A DNA stretch of 64,000 nt from an uncultured Bacteroidales bacterium (GTDB taxonomy: Bacteria > Bacteroidota > Bacteroidia > Bacteroidales > UBA932): assembly GCA_934691625.1 (NCBI GenBank), contig CAKUTA010000002.1, positions 310,001 to 374,000 on the forward strand, given 5' to 3'. The notes beneath the pieces are model-generated. The model worked only from the letters and a program-made list of their open reading frames with translations, ran no database searches and was not told the DNA's origin. Below are positions 42,941-52,183 of the stretch, piece by piece (the first letter of the stretch is position 1; each line of letters opens with the position of its first letter). A program made the translations under genes and the position numbers.

Positions 42941-44374
42941 TTAATATCCAGGGTTCTGGTCCGAATCGCTCATCGCATCGTTGTTGTCGATAGCCTGCTG
43001 AGGAATAGGATAAAGGTTGTTATACTCCTTCAAGGTGATACCATAAGCCTTGTTCACCTGGTCAATGAGCTTGCCGAACCTTACCAAGTCGAACCTGCGG
43101 TGATGCTCGCAGCAGAGCTCGTGAAGGCGCTCCTCCAGAATCACATCTGCAAACTGTTCCTTGCTGAGCCCGTCGGCTGCGGTGATTTCCTTGATTCCGG
43201 CACGGCGGCGCACCATGTTCAGGCATTCGTACTTGTCGTTGGAGCTGTCTCCGAGATTGTTCAATGCCTCTGCCTTCATGAGCAGCACGTCAGGGTAGCG
43301 CATCATGATATAGTTCAAGTCGTCGTCCTCGATTTCATTACCGTAGTTCGGATCACGGTACTTCATTATGCATGGAGGTTCCTGCTTAATGCCCTTGTAT
43401 TCAGTGGCGAAGAATGCTGTACGGCGCTTGTCATTGCTGTCGTAGCTGTCATAAAGGTACTGTGTAGGACCGAATCCGCCCCATCCGAATGCTCCTGCTG
43501 TAGGTCCGCCGCCTCCGCGTGGCCCCCAGTAGCTGGACTGGATACTGCCTTCGAGTCCCCATGCTCCGGAATGGCTGAACTGCACCTCGAAGATATTTTC
43601 GATCTCCTGGTTCTTGTTGGCAGGGTCGAAGATATCCGCATAGCTGCTGTACAGGCTATATTTTCCGATGACATTGTTCAGCGCGTCCAATGCTTCCTGA
43701 GACTTGCCCCACTGGAGATAGAATCTTCCGAGGAGGGCGTAAGCTGCATACTTTGTTGCACGGCCCTTGTCCGTCTGGTTGTCCCATTTCTCCGGAAGCT
43801 CTTCCGCCGCCTCAGACATGTCCTTGACAATCAACTCATATACTTTGTCCGCAGCCTCGCGCGGCTTGCTGATCTGCTTCTTGTCCACAGATGCGGAAGT
43901 CCACATCGGCACTCCGCCGTACATCGCCACGAGGTCGAAATAGTAGATGGAGCGGAGAAACTTCGCCTGCGCGATCATGAGCTGCCGTTCATCACTTCCG
44001 ACAGGGGTGCTCTCAGGCATGTCAATGATGGTGTTGCATCTCTTTATGCCATCGTAGGACCAGATGTAGTGGCATCTCAGGAACTCGTGCGACGAATTGA
44101 AGGTGTAGTTCATTAGCTCGGTATAAGCTGCCCAGCTGAGGTCAAACGGCTGCACTTCGTCTGTCCCGAACTCGTTGAGGGTGATGGTGTATTTATCGAC
44201 AAACACAAGTTGCAGCATCGCGTATGCACTGGTGAGTGCCTTGTTCCAGTCTGTCGCCGTCGTGAACGAGTTTTCAGGCGTGATCGAGCTCTTGGACACT
44301 TCCGTTAGGAATCTCTCGCAAGATGTCAGGAACAATGCTCCTGCGCAGCAGATTATTGATAATATCTTTTTCAT
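42941..44374 (-). CDS. SusD/RagB-family nutrient-binding lipoprotein
   Basis: From the ATG at 44374 the protein has 477 residues, with a lipoprotein signal peptide ending in LFLTSC. The SusD pattern is clear: CERFLTEVSKSSITPENSF, then AQAKFLRSIYYFDLVAMYGGVPM (TPR-like helices; given in part), PDVLLMKAEALNNLG and a C-terminal ERLHELCCEHHRRFDLVRFGK. It sits on the outer membrane and captures ligand for the TonB-dependent SusC-like partner encoded just upstream. The neighbouring ribokinase and nucleoside hydrolase suggest a ribose-containing ligand. Confidence 0.92.
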   Translation of the reverse strand: MKKILSIICCAGALFLTSCERFLTEVSKSSITPENSFTTATDWNKALTSAYAMLQLVFVDKYTITLNEFGTDEVQPFDLSWAAYTELMNYTFNSSHEFLRCHYIWSYDGIKRCNTIIDMPESTPVGSDERQLMIAQAKFLRSIYYFDLVAMYGGVPMWTSASVDKKQISKPREAADKVYELIVKDMSEAAEELPEKWDNQTDKGRATKYAAYALLGRFYLQWGKSQEALDALNNVIGKYSLYSSYADIFDPANKNQEIENIFEVQFSHSGAWGLEGSIQSSYWGPRGGGGPTAGAFGWGGFGPTQYLYDSYDSNDKRRTAFFATEYKGIKQEPPCIMKYRDPNYGNEIEDDDLNYIMMRYPDVLLMKAEALNNLGDSSNDKYECLNMVRRRAGIKEITAADGLSKEQFADVILEERLHELCCEHHRRFDLVRFGKLIDQVNKAYGITLKEYNNLYPIPQQAIDNNDAMSDSDQNPGY

Positions 44375-44396
44375 GTTGCAATTCACTATTGATGGT

Positions 44397-47348
44397 TTAG
44401 AATGACAATGTCAGACCTCCGATGAAGGCGCGTGCGCCAGGGTAGGTGTTGGTGGTATCCCATGCCTCCACGTCATATCCGGTGAATGCCGTGAATGTGT
44501 AGAGGTTCTGTACGGAAGCATAGAGCCTGAGGCTGGATGCGCCGAATGCCCGCGTGATCTTGGACGGCAGGGTGTACCCCAGCTCTATATTCTTGATGCG
44601 CAGATAGTTTCCTTTCTGGAAATTGGCATCGGTGCCGTCTCCGTTGGAGTATGCGCTTCCTATACGTGGAGCAGGATACTTGTTGCTCGGACGGTCTATT
44701 GTCCAGTAGTTGTTGTAGTAGTCCACGCTCATATTGCCCCATGTGTTGTAGGAATTCTGGTAGCGGAGCAGGGAGTTGTTGATCTTATGCCCTCCGGCGT
44801 AGTTGATGAATATTGTGAAGTCAAATCCTGCATAAGAGAACGTGTTGGACATTCCGCCGTACCATGTAGGTGTGCTCTGTCCGCAGAATACACGGTCGTC
44901 ACCATTGATGACTCCATATCCGTCCTCGCCTTGCTTCTGCTGGTCCACTACTTTCCTGTCGCCTGGCTGGCATCCGTACCTGGCAGCCTCCTCGGCTTCA
45001 GTCATCTGCCAGATGCCGTCAGACTTGAGAGTGTAGAACTCGTTGAGGGAATGTCCCACGAAAATCCATTTGCCGACATCCTGCTTGCCGTCGTAAAGCT
45101 CGACCACCTTGTTCTTGTTATAGGTGAAGTTCAATGATGTTGTCCACTGGAATTTTTCGTGGTTGATATTTACTGTGCTCAATGAGAACTCGATACCCTT
45201 GTTGTCAAGTTTTCCGATATTGGTCAATGACGATACATATCCTGATTCATAAGGCAGGGGAACAGTCCAGAGCAGGTCGCTGGTCCTCTTGTAGTAGGCC
45301 TCGAGTGTTCCTGAAAGACGTCCCTTGAAGAATCCGAAGTCGAGACCGGCATCGAATGAATTTGCCTTCTCCCATGTCAGGCTAGGGTTTGAGATGGAGC
45401 TGTACACCGCACCTGTAGCCTTCTCTCCTCCGAAGACATAGTCATTGAAATAACCTCCCTCGCTCACGAGAGCGGCGAACTGGTAGTCTCCGATATTCTG
45501 GTTGCCAAGGCGTCCGGCGCTGAGGCGGAGCTTGAGATTGTTCACGTTTCTTGCATTTTTAAGGAAGCCTTCCTCGGAGATTCTCCAGGCGAATGCCGCT
45601 GACGGGAAGAAACCCCATCTGTGTCCGGGCGCGAATCGGGAGGAACCGTCGCCTCGCATTGTCACGGTCGCAAGATACCTTTCGTTGAAATTATATGTCA
45701 GACGCCCGAAGAACGAAACGAGAGTGGAGGCTGATGCCCATGATGAGTTCGGCCCGTGGTTCTTCGCTGCGGTTAGATTGTTATATCTTGTAATCGAGTT
45801 CAGGTCTTTGGATACGGCTGTGGCATCTTCGTATGTGTTGTGTGATGCTGAGAAGCCGCCCATCACGGATAACTTGTGCTTGCCCATTTCCATCTTGTAT
45901 GTGATGGTGTTTTCTGTCTGCATGTAGGTGCTCAGGTTCGCCATCACTGACGCATATCCGTCTTTCGCATAGTGCTGGCCCATGCGCCCGTCCTCGTACT
46001 GGTTCACGCGGAAGGTGGTGTAGTTCACAGCGTTCTCGGTTCGTATCACGAGATTTTTTACAGGCTCGGCCTCCAGATATATGGAGCCGATTGCCATGAG
46101 CTTCTTGGTCTTCTTGTCGAGAAGGTCCACCATGGCTACAGGGTTTGCCTTGGTATTAAGGAACCCGTCGAAGTAGTTTCCGTCGGAACCGTAGATAGGC
46201 GCGGTAGGCTGCGAGGATATGGCGCTGAACATGGTGCCGTAGCCTGAGTCGTGGTCCTCGTTGATGTTGCGCAGGTTGGAATACACGATATTGAACCTTG
46301 CGCCTGAACGGAGCCATGGTTTGATGTATGAATCCATATTGTACCTGAGCGTGAGCTTGTCGAATGATGAATTCTTGATCACACCGTTCTGGTTGTACCA
46401 GTCCACGCTTAGGAAATGCGATATTTTCTCTGAACCTCCTGATACAGAGAGGTTGTAGTTCTGGAAGCTTCCGGTCTGCGTTACCGCGTCCTGCCAGTCT
46501 GTAGATTCGCCGCGGCTGAGAAGCAGTAGCTCTTCAGTGGTCCATGTGTAGGTCTGCCCTGACTTGTTCACCAGGTCATAATACTGCTGCGCGTTCATCA
46601 TGTCCTGCTTGTTCAGCATCTTCTGGGCACCTGCCATGGCGCTGAACGTGATGCGTCCCTTGCCGCTTTCACCGCGCTTCGTGGTGATAAGCACGACGCC
46701 GTTGGAGCCTCGCGAGCCGTATATTGAAGCTGAAGATGCATCCTTGAGGATTTCTATGGACTCGATATCAGCAGTGGAAATGTCCTGAAGACCGGAGACC
46801 GGCATGCCATCGACGATGTACAGCGGCTCCGTGCCTGCGTTCACTGAACCTGCGCCACGGATGACTATACCTGCGTCAGCTCCAGGCTTGAGGTTTCCTG
46901 AAGTCACCTGTACTCCGGCTGCCACGCCCTGAAGTGCGCTGGATGCCATTCCCACCTTGCTGTTCTTTAGATCCTGGGGCTTGACTGAAGCCACAGAGCC
47001 TGTCAGGTCGCTCTTCTTCGCGCTGCCGTATCCGATGGCGACAGCCTCGTCCATCCAGTATGAGTCGGAGCTCATGACAATGTCCATGTGCCCGCCTTTC
47101 ACCATGGCCTCCTTGTCTATCATTCCGAGGTATGAGAATACGAGAGTCGCCCCTTTCTGTACGTCCAGGGTGTAGATACCGTCAATGTCTGTGGTCGTGC
47201 CTGTGTTCGACCCTTTTATCGTGACAGCTACCCCGACAAGTGGCTCCGCAGTCTCGGTCTTGACGGAACCTGTCACCTTTATTGCTTGTGCCATCATGCT
47301 GATACTAGAGATGAGCATGAGTGCCATTGCTATTATACGTTTCATCAT
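44397..47348 (-). CDS. SusC/RagA-family TonB-dependent outer-membrane transporter
   Basis: From the double ATG at 47348 the protein has 983 residues. It has a signal peptide, a carboxypeptidase-regulatory-like domain (VTGSVKTETAEPLVGVAVTI and FSYLGM), the plug domain (IVIRGAGSVNAGTEPLYIVD and IESIEILKDASSASIYGSRG) and a long C-terminal barrel ending in Phe. It imports the ligand bound by the SusD-like partner, powered by TonB/ExbBD. The frame continues upstream to 47426 but that part would overlap the neighbouring lipoprotein gene and lacks a signal. It is the central transporter of the ribose/nucleoside-type locus. Confidence 0.93.
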   Translation of the reverse strand: MMKRIIAMALMLISSISMMAQAIKVTGSVKTETAEPLVGVAVTIKGSNTGTTTDIDGIYTLDVQKGATLVFSYLGMIDKEAMVKGGHMDIVMSSDSYWMDEAVAIGYGSAKKSDLTGSVASVKPQDLKNSKVGMASSALQGVAAGVQVTSGNLKPGADAGIVIRGAGSVNAGTEPLYIVDGMPVSGLQDISTADIESIEILKDASSASIYGSRGSNGVVLITTKRGESGKGRITFSAMAGAQKMLNKQDMMNAQQYYDLVNKSGQTYTWTTEELLLLSRGESTDWQDAVTQTGSFQNYNLSVSGGSEKISHFLSVDWYNQNGVIKNSSFDKLTLRYNMDSYIKPWLRSGARFNIVYSNLRNINEDHDSGYGTMFSAISSQPTAPIYGSDGNYFDGFLNTKANPVAMVDLLDKKTKKLMAIGSIYLEAEPVKNLVIRTENAVNYTTFRVNQYEDGRMGQHYAKDGYASVMANLSTYMQTENTITYKMEMGKHKLSVMGGFSASHNTYEDATAVSKDLNSITRYNNLTAAKNHGPNSSWASASTLVSFFGRLTYNFNERYLATVTMRGDGSSRFAPGHRWGFFPSAAFAWRISEEGFLKNARNVNNLKLRLSAGRLGNQNIGDYQFAALVSEGGYFNDYVFGGEKATGAVYSSISNPSLTWEKANSFDAGLDFGFFKGRLSGTLEAYYKRTSDLLWTVPLPYESGYVSSLTNIGKLDNKGIEFSLSTVNINHEKFQWTTSLNFTYNKNKVVELYDGKQDVGKWIFVGHSLNEFYTLKSDGIWQMTEAEEAARYGCQPGDRKVVDQQKQGEDGYGVINGDDRVFCGQSTPTWYGGMSNTFSYAGFDFTIFINYAGGHKINNSLLRYQNSYNTWGNMSVDYYNNYWTIDRPSNKYPAPRIGSAYSNGDGTDANFQKGNYLRIKNIELGYTLPSKITRAFGASSLRLYASVQNLYTFTAFTGYDVEAWDTTNTYPGARAFIGGLTLSF

Positions 47349-47374
47349 GTGATTGATTTTCTGGTAAATAAAAT

Positions 47375-48529
47375 CTAGAACTGCCTGATGGCCATTGTGC
47401 CGATAGCCCAGCCTGTGCGGTCGCATCCGTTATAGACGATGTTTGTCGCCTCGTAGAAGTTCACATAGTACATCGCCCACAGCCAGCCTCCGCTGTAGTC
47501 GTATTCCGTGGATGTCCAGTAGTTGTTGTATGGCACCGTGAATCCTGCTTCAGCTACGGAGGCCTTGACCTTGAACAGTTCGATAAGCTCTTTCAGAGAA
47601 GGAAGGAACCAGTCGTTATAGGTTATGCCATCCTGCTCGCTGGACAGATTTACGCATAGTTCTGCCGGCGTGCTGTGAGTGTAGGTATATGATAACTTCG
47701 CCTCCGCTTCTTTTGCCACAATCTTGGCTGTATTGTTCTTGCCTTCGTAGATTTCCTGGCTGGAGCCGACGGCGAAGCTGTTTCCGATGTTTGGCCCCCA
47801 GTTCATCGCAGGGACGCCGAGAGCTGCTGTGTGGACTGCAAGTCCATGCACACCGTTGTCGCTTGTGTAGAAGACAATGCCGCCGGCTGTCTTCGCGAAC
47901 AGGTCCACGCCGATCTTTATGCTGCCCAGCGCACCTACTCTCTTTCCTCTTACCACTGTCAATGTGTTTTCTCCGTAGCTCGATGCCGGAAGTGTGAATG
48001 TCAATGCATTGTCCGCATAAGTACCTTTGACGGAAAGCTTGGCCCCGGCAGGGTATGACGATGATTCCATACGGATTTCATCTCCCTCTGCGAGTCCCTT
48101 TGCCTTGACGGTTATGGACTGTCCAGGCTTGAGCACGCCTGACGGAAGCTCGATGCTCAGGAGATTTATTATATATGCCACGTAGAGCTTTTCCTGAAGC
48201 GTCGTGGTGAGATTGTTCCTGGTCACGGATACCTGATAGTTCCCGCATGCTTCCTGCGGAACTCTGATGGTGACTGAATAGTTGTCTGCCTTGACGGCTT
48301 CGGAAGTGAAGTCTTTCTCTCCGTCCAGGGACTTGCATGTGAAGACGTCCTCGGCGGAGAATCCTCTGCCTTCTATGGATACTTCTGTTCCCGGAATCGA
48401 ATTGCTTTCCGAAGGCATGACGATGTATTTCAGAATCGGTGCTACAGGTACCGGTTCCGGAGTGTCATCCTTGCATCCTGTCGCTGTGGCCGCTATAAGC
48501 AGCAATACAGCATAGTGTCTTAGTTTCAT
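47375..48529 (-). CDS. surface lipoprotein with IPT/TIG-like repeats and a DUF1566-type C-terminal domain
   Basis: The 384-residue protein has a lipoprotein signal peptide ending in TATGC. Two or more Ig-like beta-sandwich repeats of the IPT/TIG type follow (about 30-210; PGTEVSIEGRGFSAEDVFTC, then LKPGQSITVKAKGLAEGDEI). The C-terminal domain (about 235-384) has DWFLPSLKELIELF, YWTSTEYDYSGGWLWAMYY and AIRQF, the pattern of DUF1566 (Lcl-type, lectin-like) domains. By position before susC it may act as the surface glycan-binding protein of the locus. No enzymatic motif is seen. Confidence 0.72.
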   Translation of the reverse strand: MKLRHYAVLLLIAATATGCKDDTPEPVPVAPILKYIVMPSESNSIPGTEVSIEGRGFSAEDVFTCKSLDGEKDFTSEAVKADNYSVTIRVPQEACGNYQVSVTRNNLTTTLQEKLYVAYIINLLSIELPSGVLKPGQSITVKAKGLAEGDEIRMESSSYPAGAKLSVKGTYADNALTFTLPASSYGENTLTVVRGKRVGALGSIKIGVDLFAKTAGGIVFYTSDNGVHGLAVHTAALGVPAMNWGPNIGNSFAVGSSQEIYEGKNNTAKIVAKEAEAKLSYTYTHSTPAELCVNLSSEQDGITYNDWFLPSLKELIELFKVKASVAEAGFTVPYNNYWTSTEYDYSGGWLWAMYYVNFYEATNIVYNGCDRTGWAIGTMAIRQF

Positions 48530-48544
48530 AGTATTATGGTGTTA

Positions 48545-49465
48545 TTATTGTCTTTCATTCAGAACCGCATCAGTTTCATCTCTGGAAGGAATGGAATCCT
48601 GGGCTCCAGGTTTCTGCACCGCGAGCGAGGATGCCGCTGTCGCGAACAATGCAGCTTCGCGCAATGTCCTGCCTTCGGAGAGAGCTACACACAAAGCTCC
48701 GCAGAACGTATCCCCGGCGGCTGTGGTATCGACAGCCTCCACTTTTCTGGCAGGGATGATGACTGCATCGTCGTCATATACCAGGGCCCCTTTCGAACCC
48801 ATGGTGATTATCACGCTGCCTGCTCCCTCTGCCTTGAATATTCGTGCAGCTTCGGCAGCACTCTGCGTGTCCTTTATATCAGTTCCTGTCAGCCATGCGG
48901 CTTCTGTTTCATTTGGGACAATGATGGAGGTGCATTTCAAGAGTTCTTCAGGGAGGACGGCTGCCGGTGCAGGGTTGAGTGCGACAGGTACTCCCGCTTC
49001 ATGGGCGATGATTGCTGCTCGGAGCACTGCAGGCATAGGGATTTCCAGCTGCATGAGCAGGATGCCTGCATTCCTTATTATATCTGCGCAGGCATCGATG
49101 TCGGCTTCGCTGATGTCTGCATTGGCACCGGACGCTACGACTATGGAATTTTCGGCATGAGAATCTACAGTAATCATGGCGACTCCCGAAGGCTTGCCGG
49201 AATACAGGATATGCGAGGTGTCGAGCCCGCATGCCTTGTAGTGGGACAATGCCTGCTCCCCGAACATGTCCTTTCCTAGCTTGCATATAAAGGTGACATC
49301 CCCGCCGAGGCGTCTTGCAGCGACGGCCTGGTTCGCCCCCTTTCCTCCAGGTCCCATGCGGAAATCATCGCCCAGGACCGTCTCTCCAGGCTTGGGCAGT
49401 CTGGCTGATTTCACCGACATGTCAGTGTTGCTGCTTCCGATTACCAGAATCTTGTGTCTTGTCAT
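48545..49465 (-). CDS. rbsK: ribokinase
   Basis: The 306-residue PfkB-family kinase has IGSSNTDMSVKSARLPKPGE, the glycine-rich GGKGANQAVAARRLG near residue 40, NPAPAAVLPEELL, VPNETEAAWLTG and the anion-hole/catalytic motif DTTAAGDTFCGAL (catalytic Asp near residue 253). These match RbsK rather than the fructokinase or PfkB branches. It phosphorylates ribose to ribose-5-phosphate in the cytoplasm. It is the first gene of the - strand operon and lies opposite the LacI-type regulator, the common layout of a sugar kinase and its repressor. Confidence 0.9.
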   Translation of the reverse strand: MTRHKILVIGSSNTDMSVKSARLPKPGETVLGDDFRMGPGGKGANQAVAARRLGGDVTFICKLGKDMFGEQALSHYKACGLDTSHILYSGKPSGVAMITVDSHAENSIVVASGANADISEADIDACADIIRNAGILLMQLEIPMPAVLRAAIIAHEAGVPVALNPAPAAVLPEELLKCTSIIVPNETEAAWLTGTDIKDTQSAAEAARIFKAEGAGSVIITMGSKGALVYDDDAVIIPARKVEAVDTTAAGDTFCGALCVALSEGRTLREAALFATAASSLAVQKPGAQDSIPSRDETDAVLNERQ

Positions 49466-49527
49466 CAGTTGTGTTATTATAGGTGATACTTTAATCTGTT
49501 AATTTATTGATTTGCAATTATTTGGTA

Positions 49528-49562
49528 TTTTTCAAAATCGCCATATACGCTATTTTGAAAAA
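49528..49562 (+). repeat. element B copy 7 (between ribokinase and lacI-type gene)
   Basis: TTTTTCAAAAT (49528-49538) pairs with ATTTTGAAAAA (49552-49562) around a 13-nt loop. The right flank has GTTAATATATTGACAG and AATGAATTAAC, the left flank GTTAATTTATTGATTTGC. It lies on the ribokinase side of the 332-base divergent gap, which has no gene. Confidence 0.75.
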
Positions 49563-49652
49563 TGTTAATATATTGACAGTTAATGAATTAACGGAAAGTT
49601 GCACTATCCCTCTTATCACTCAGCCCTTTGCTCAGCCCTTCACCCTGCCCCT

Positions 49653-49785
49653 GCGCAATCGTTTTAGCAAATATAGGGGCTGTGCGCAAAGAAATACCGT
49701 ATTTTCGCAACTTTTTCTATATATTTCGGTGAAATTCTGGCGCAAAAACGATTCAATATTGCGCTCTATTTTCATATATTTGCGC
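49653..49785 (+). promoter_or_regulatory. divergent promoter/operator region with repeated GCGCAA motifs
   Basis: Five exact GCGCAA/TTGCGC hexamers lie in 133 bp: forward at 49653, 49684 and 49740, reverse at 49759 and 49780. AATCGTTTT (49657-49665) and AAAACGATT (49745-49753) are also inverted copies with the central CG typical of LacI-family operators. TAnnTTTG-type boxes occur on both strands: TATATTTG at 49775-49782 (+, for the LacI gene) and at 49668-49675 (-, for the ribokinase operon). The motifs overlap both boxes, as expected for a repressor controlling both directions. Confidence 0.6.
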
Positions 49786-49797
49786 AGTACACTAAAG

Positions 49798-50826
49798 ATG
49801 ACCACCATGAAAGAGACACTTGCGGGCCTTGCGTCCAAGACAGGATTTTCCATAACGACCATATCCAGAGTGCTTAGCGGAAAGGCTGATCAGCACAGGA
49901 TTAGTCCGGAGACACGGGAGAAGATACTGGCTGCGGCACGGGAAAGCAACTATTTCCCGAATCTTGTTGCGCAAAATCTTAGGACAAACAGGACTGATAC
50001 CATCGGGCTGATGCTCCCGTCAGTGGCAAACCCATATTTCGCTGATATCGCCAGTTCAGTGATAGAGGAGGCGAGGCGCAGGAACTATACGACCATCGTG
50101 GTGGATTCTGCCGAGAATCCCGAAATCGAGAAGGCAGGGATCTCGTCACTCATGTCCAGGCAGGTTGACGGCATCATCGCAGTCCCGTGCGGGGATGATC
50201 CGGTGCTTTTCGAGGAGATAAACCGCAAGTTCCTTCCTGTTATCTTGATTGACAGGTACTTCTCCACGTCAATGCTTCCGTACATTACGACTAACAATTA
50301 TCTTGGCAGTGTGGAGGCGACAGGGCATCTGATCATGAACGGACATTCCGATATCGCCTGTATCCAGGGCGTGGTGTCGTCGCTGCCGAACAGGAAGCGT
50401 GTGTCAGGCTATCTTGCCGCGCTGGACAAGGCCGGTATCAAGGAACGCGCAATAGTGGTTGGCAATGAGTTCTCGGCGCAGAATGGCTATCTGGAGACGA
50501 AGCTCCTGCTTAACAAGGCGGACAGGCCCACGGCCATCTTCGCATTGAGCAACACTATCATGCTCGGGGCTGTCAAGGCGATACGCGAGGCAGGTCTGCG
50601 CATCCCGGAGGATATTTCCATCGTGGCGTTTGACAATAATATCTATATGGACTACATGACCCCTGCGATAACGCGTGTCGGGCAGCCTACGGAGGAGATG
50701 GGGAAGCTGGCGACGAAACTGCTCTTCGAGTGCATAGCGTCAGGCAACCGCAGCACCACCCAGATAGAGCTGGCACCTACTCTTATAACACGTTCATCTG
50801 TAGGAATTCCGCTCCCGCGGACATGA
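49798..50826 (+). CDS. LacI/GalR-family transcriptional regulator
   Basis: The 342-residue protein has an N-terminal LacI helix-turn-helix (LAGLASKTGFSITTISRVLS, about 8-27), the hinge region (ISPETREKILAAARESNYFPN) and a periplasmic-binding-protein-like effector domain with TIGLMLPSVANPYFADI and EDISIVAFDN. It probably represses the divergent ribokinase/SusCD operon and responds to a sugar such as ribose. The effector is inferred from context. ATGs at 49798 and 49807 are both possible; the long frame to 49507 runs through the operator region and is rejected. It is convergent with the Omp85-type gene, 11 nt away. Confidence 0.9.
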   Translation: MTTMKETLAGLASKTGFSITTISRVLSGKADQHRISPETREKILAAARESNYFPNLVAQNLRTNRTDTIGLMLPSVANPYFADIASSVIEEARRRNYTTIVVDSAENPEIEKAGISSLMSRQVDGIIAVPCGDDPVLFEEINRKFLPVILIDRYFSTSMLPYITTNNYLGSVEATGHLIMNGHSDIACIQGVVSSLPNRKRVSGYLAALDKAGIKERAIVVGNEFSAQNGYLETKLLLNKADRPTAIFALSNTIMLGAVKAIREAGLRIPEDISIVAFDNNIYMDYMTPAITRVGQPTEEMGKLATKLLFECIASGNRSTTQIELAPTLITRSSVGIPLPRT

Positions 50827-50837
50827 TATGGGCTGTG

Positions 50838-52163
50838 TCAGAAATAGAAGCCTGAGTTGAGATAGAATGCCCAGGTTCCGTCCTTGCGGGATGCGCATCG
50901 TGCACACTCGATATTCAGTACGAAGTTCCGGTTCAGGATTATCTTCAATGCCCCTCCTCCGGATATATGGAATCGGTCGTGTGTCCCTGTATCGGTGAAT
51001 GAACTGTACAGGTCTGGCGCATAGCCTGTCACATTGGTCATGTCATAGCCGCGGAATACGCGGATGCCGTCGCAGAATCCGCTCAGCATGACCCCGATAT
51101 CCTGCTTCCACAGATTGAAATTCCAGAGATTCCACCGTAGCTCGGCATTGAAATACCCGACGCCTGTTCCTGTCGTGCGGTTATATTTCATTCCGCGGAT
51201 TATGCGCGTGCCTCCAAGATGAACATTGTCATATTTCGGCCCTCCTGGCGAATAGAACGGCAGGACATACCATGGCGCCTTGCCGATGAAATCCTGGTAG
51301 TCAATGTGATACGCGAAAGTCAGTTTGCTGTAGATGATCGGGACGTATTGTATGAATGAGGCATTGAACTTTACATAGCTGTCGGATGACCCAAGAAATT
51401 TCGGAGCTGTAATTAGATGGAAGCCTGCGAGGAGCCCACGGCCCGGGACTCCTTCATGATCCCTGGAGTCGTACGTTATGCCTGCGCGGATGGCGGAAGA
51501 GAACTTTTCACCTGACATGTCGTCGCCGAGTATTCCCCATTTCCTGTACAGGCCGAACAGCGTCTCTTCCCCTGAGTATTTGCTGGAACTGTATTCATTG
51601 ACAGTGAGGTAGTTGAAATGATAGCCCGCATCCCAGTACAGGCCTCTGCAGATGGGACCTGTAAAATCAGCCTTGAAGTTCGCGCCTCCTCGCCCGTACA
51701 TATAGAACCCGTCTTCGATAGATGTGTCATATCTGGTCTGGTATCCGTTGAACCCGAAGAATTCCATTGCCTTGTCGCGGAAGTAGCTGCCGGCAGCATT
51801 GAACCTTACATGGGGAAGCAGCTTTCCCGAGTCGAATGAGGCGACGTATGTCTGGCTGCCTCCTGTGTATCCAGATGCTTCCAGATACCAGCTGCAGCGC
51901 GGGTCTGGATATGATGAGCCGTCGCCGAAATTGTAGATGTTCATCATTGCCCCGAACAGGATTCCCTTTGCGGCATCGTATGCCAGCATAGGCAGCGGCA
52001 CGAAGGAATAGCCTGCCTTTGGACTGGCCTTGCCGCTTTCACCGCCTCCTGCAATGTTCTTCCCTGAAGCTGCGCCTGTCCTGCCGGCACCATTCAATGT
52101 GCTGGCGGCCAATATCATGAATATCAATGCGGATGCAAATGTCTGAAGCCCGTTTTTTCTCAA
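50838..52163 (-). CDS. Omp85-type (BamA/TamA C-terminal) outer-membrane barrel
   Basis: The protein has a signal peptide and a 16-strand-type barrel with PLPMLAYDAAKGILFGAMMN near the start. RAGITYDSRDHEGVPGRGL and GTRIIRGMKYNRTTGTGVGYFNAEL resemble the Omp85 barrel strands, the latter including the RGM variant of the lid-loop motif. The C-terminus ends in Phe. No POTRA domains precede the barrel. I prefer the TTG at 52163, which has AAGGAG seven bases upstream and starts a proper signal peptide (441 residues); an ATG at 52244 would overlap the upstream gene. It closes the second utilization locus, but its role there is unknown. Confidence 0.7.
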   Translation of the reverse strand: MRKNGLQTFASALIFMILAASTLNGAGRTGAASGKNIAGGGESGKASPKAGYSFVPLPMLAYDAAKGILFGAMMNIYNFGDGSSYPDPRCSWYLEASGYTGGSQTYVASFDSGKLLPHVRFNAAGSYFRDKAMEFFGFNGYQTRYDTSIEDGFYMYGRGGANFKADFTGPICRGLYWDAGYHFNYLTVNEYSSSKYSGEETLFGLYRKWGILGDDMSGEKFSSAIRAGITYDSRDHEGVPGRGLLAGFHLITAPKFLGSSDSYVKFNASFIQYVPIIYSKLTFAYHIDYQDFIGKAPWYVLPFYSPGGPKYDNVHLGGTRIIRGMKYNRTTGTGVGYFNAELRWNLWNFNLWKQDIGVMLSGFCDGIRVFRGYDMTNVTGYAPDLYSSFTDTGTHDRFHISGGGALKIILNRNFVLNIECARCASRKDGTWAFYLNSGFYF

Positions 52164-52183
52164 TGCCTCTCCTTGTGTGTCTG

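Noticed and set aside
43100..44116. 338-codon antisense ORF within the SusD-like gene
   Set aside because: It lies fully opposite a clear SusD coding sequence and shows no family motif or plausible start context.
49507..49797. N-terminal extension of the LacI-type gene
   Set aside because: It covers the promoter/operator region and element B; the helix-turn-helix begins correctly from 49798.
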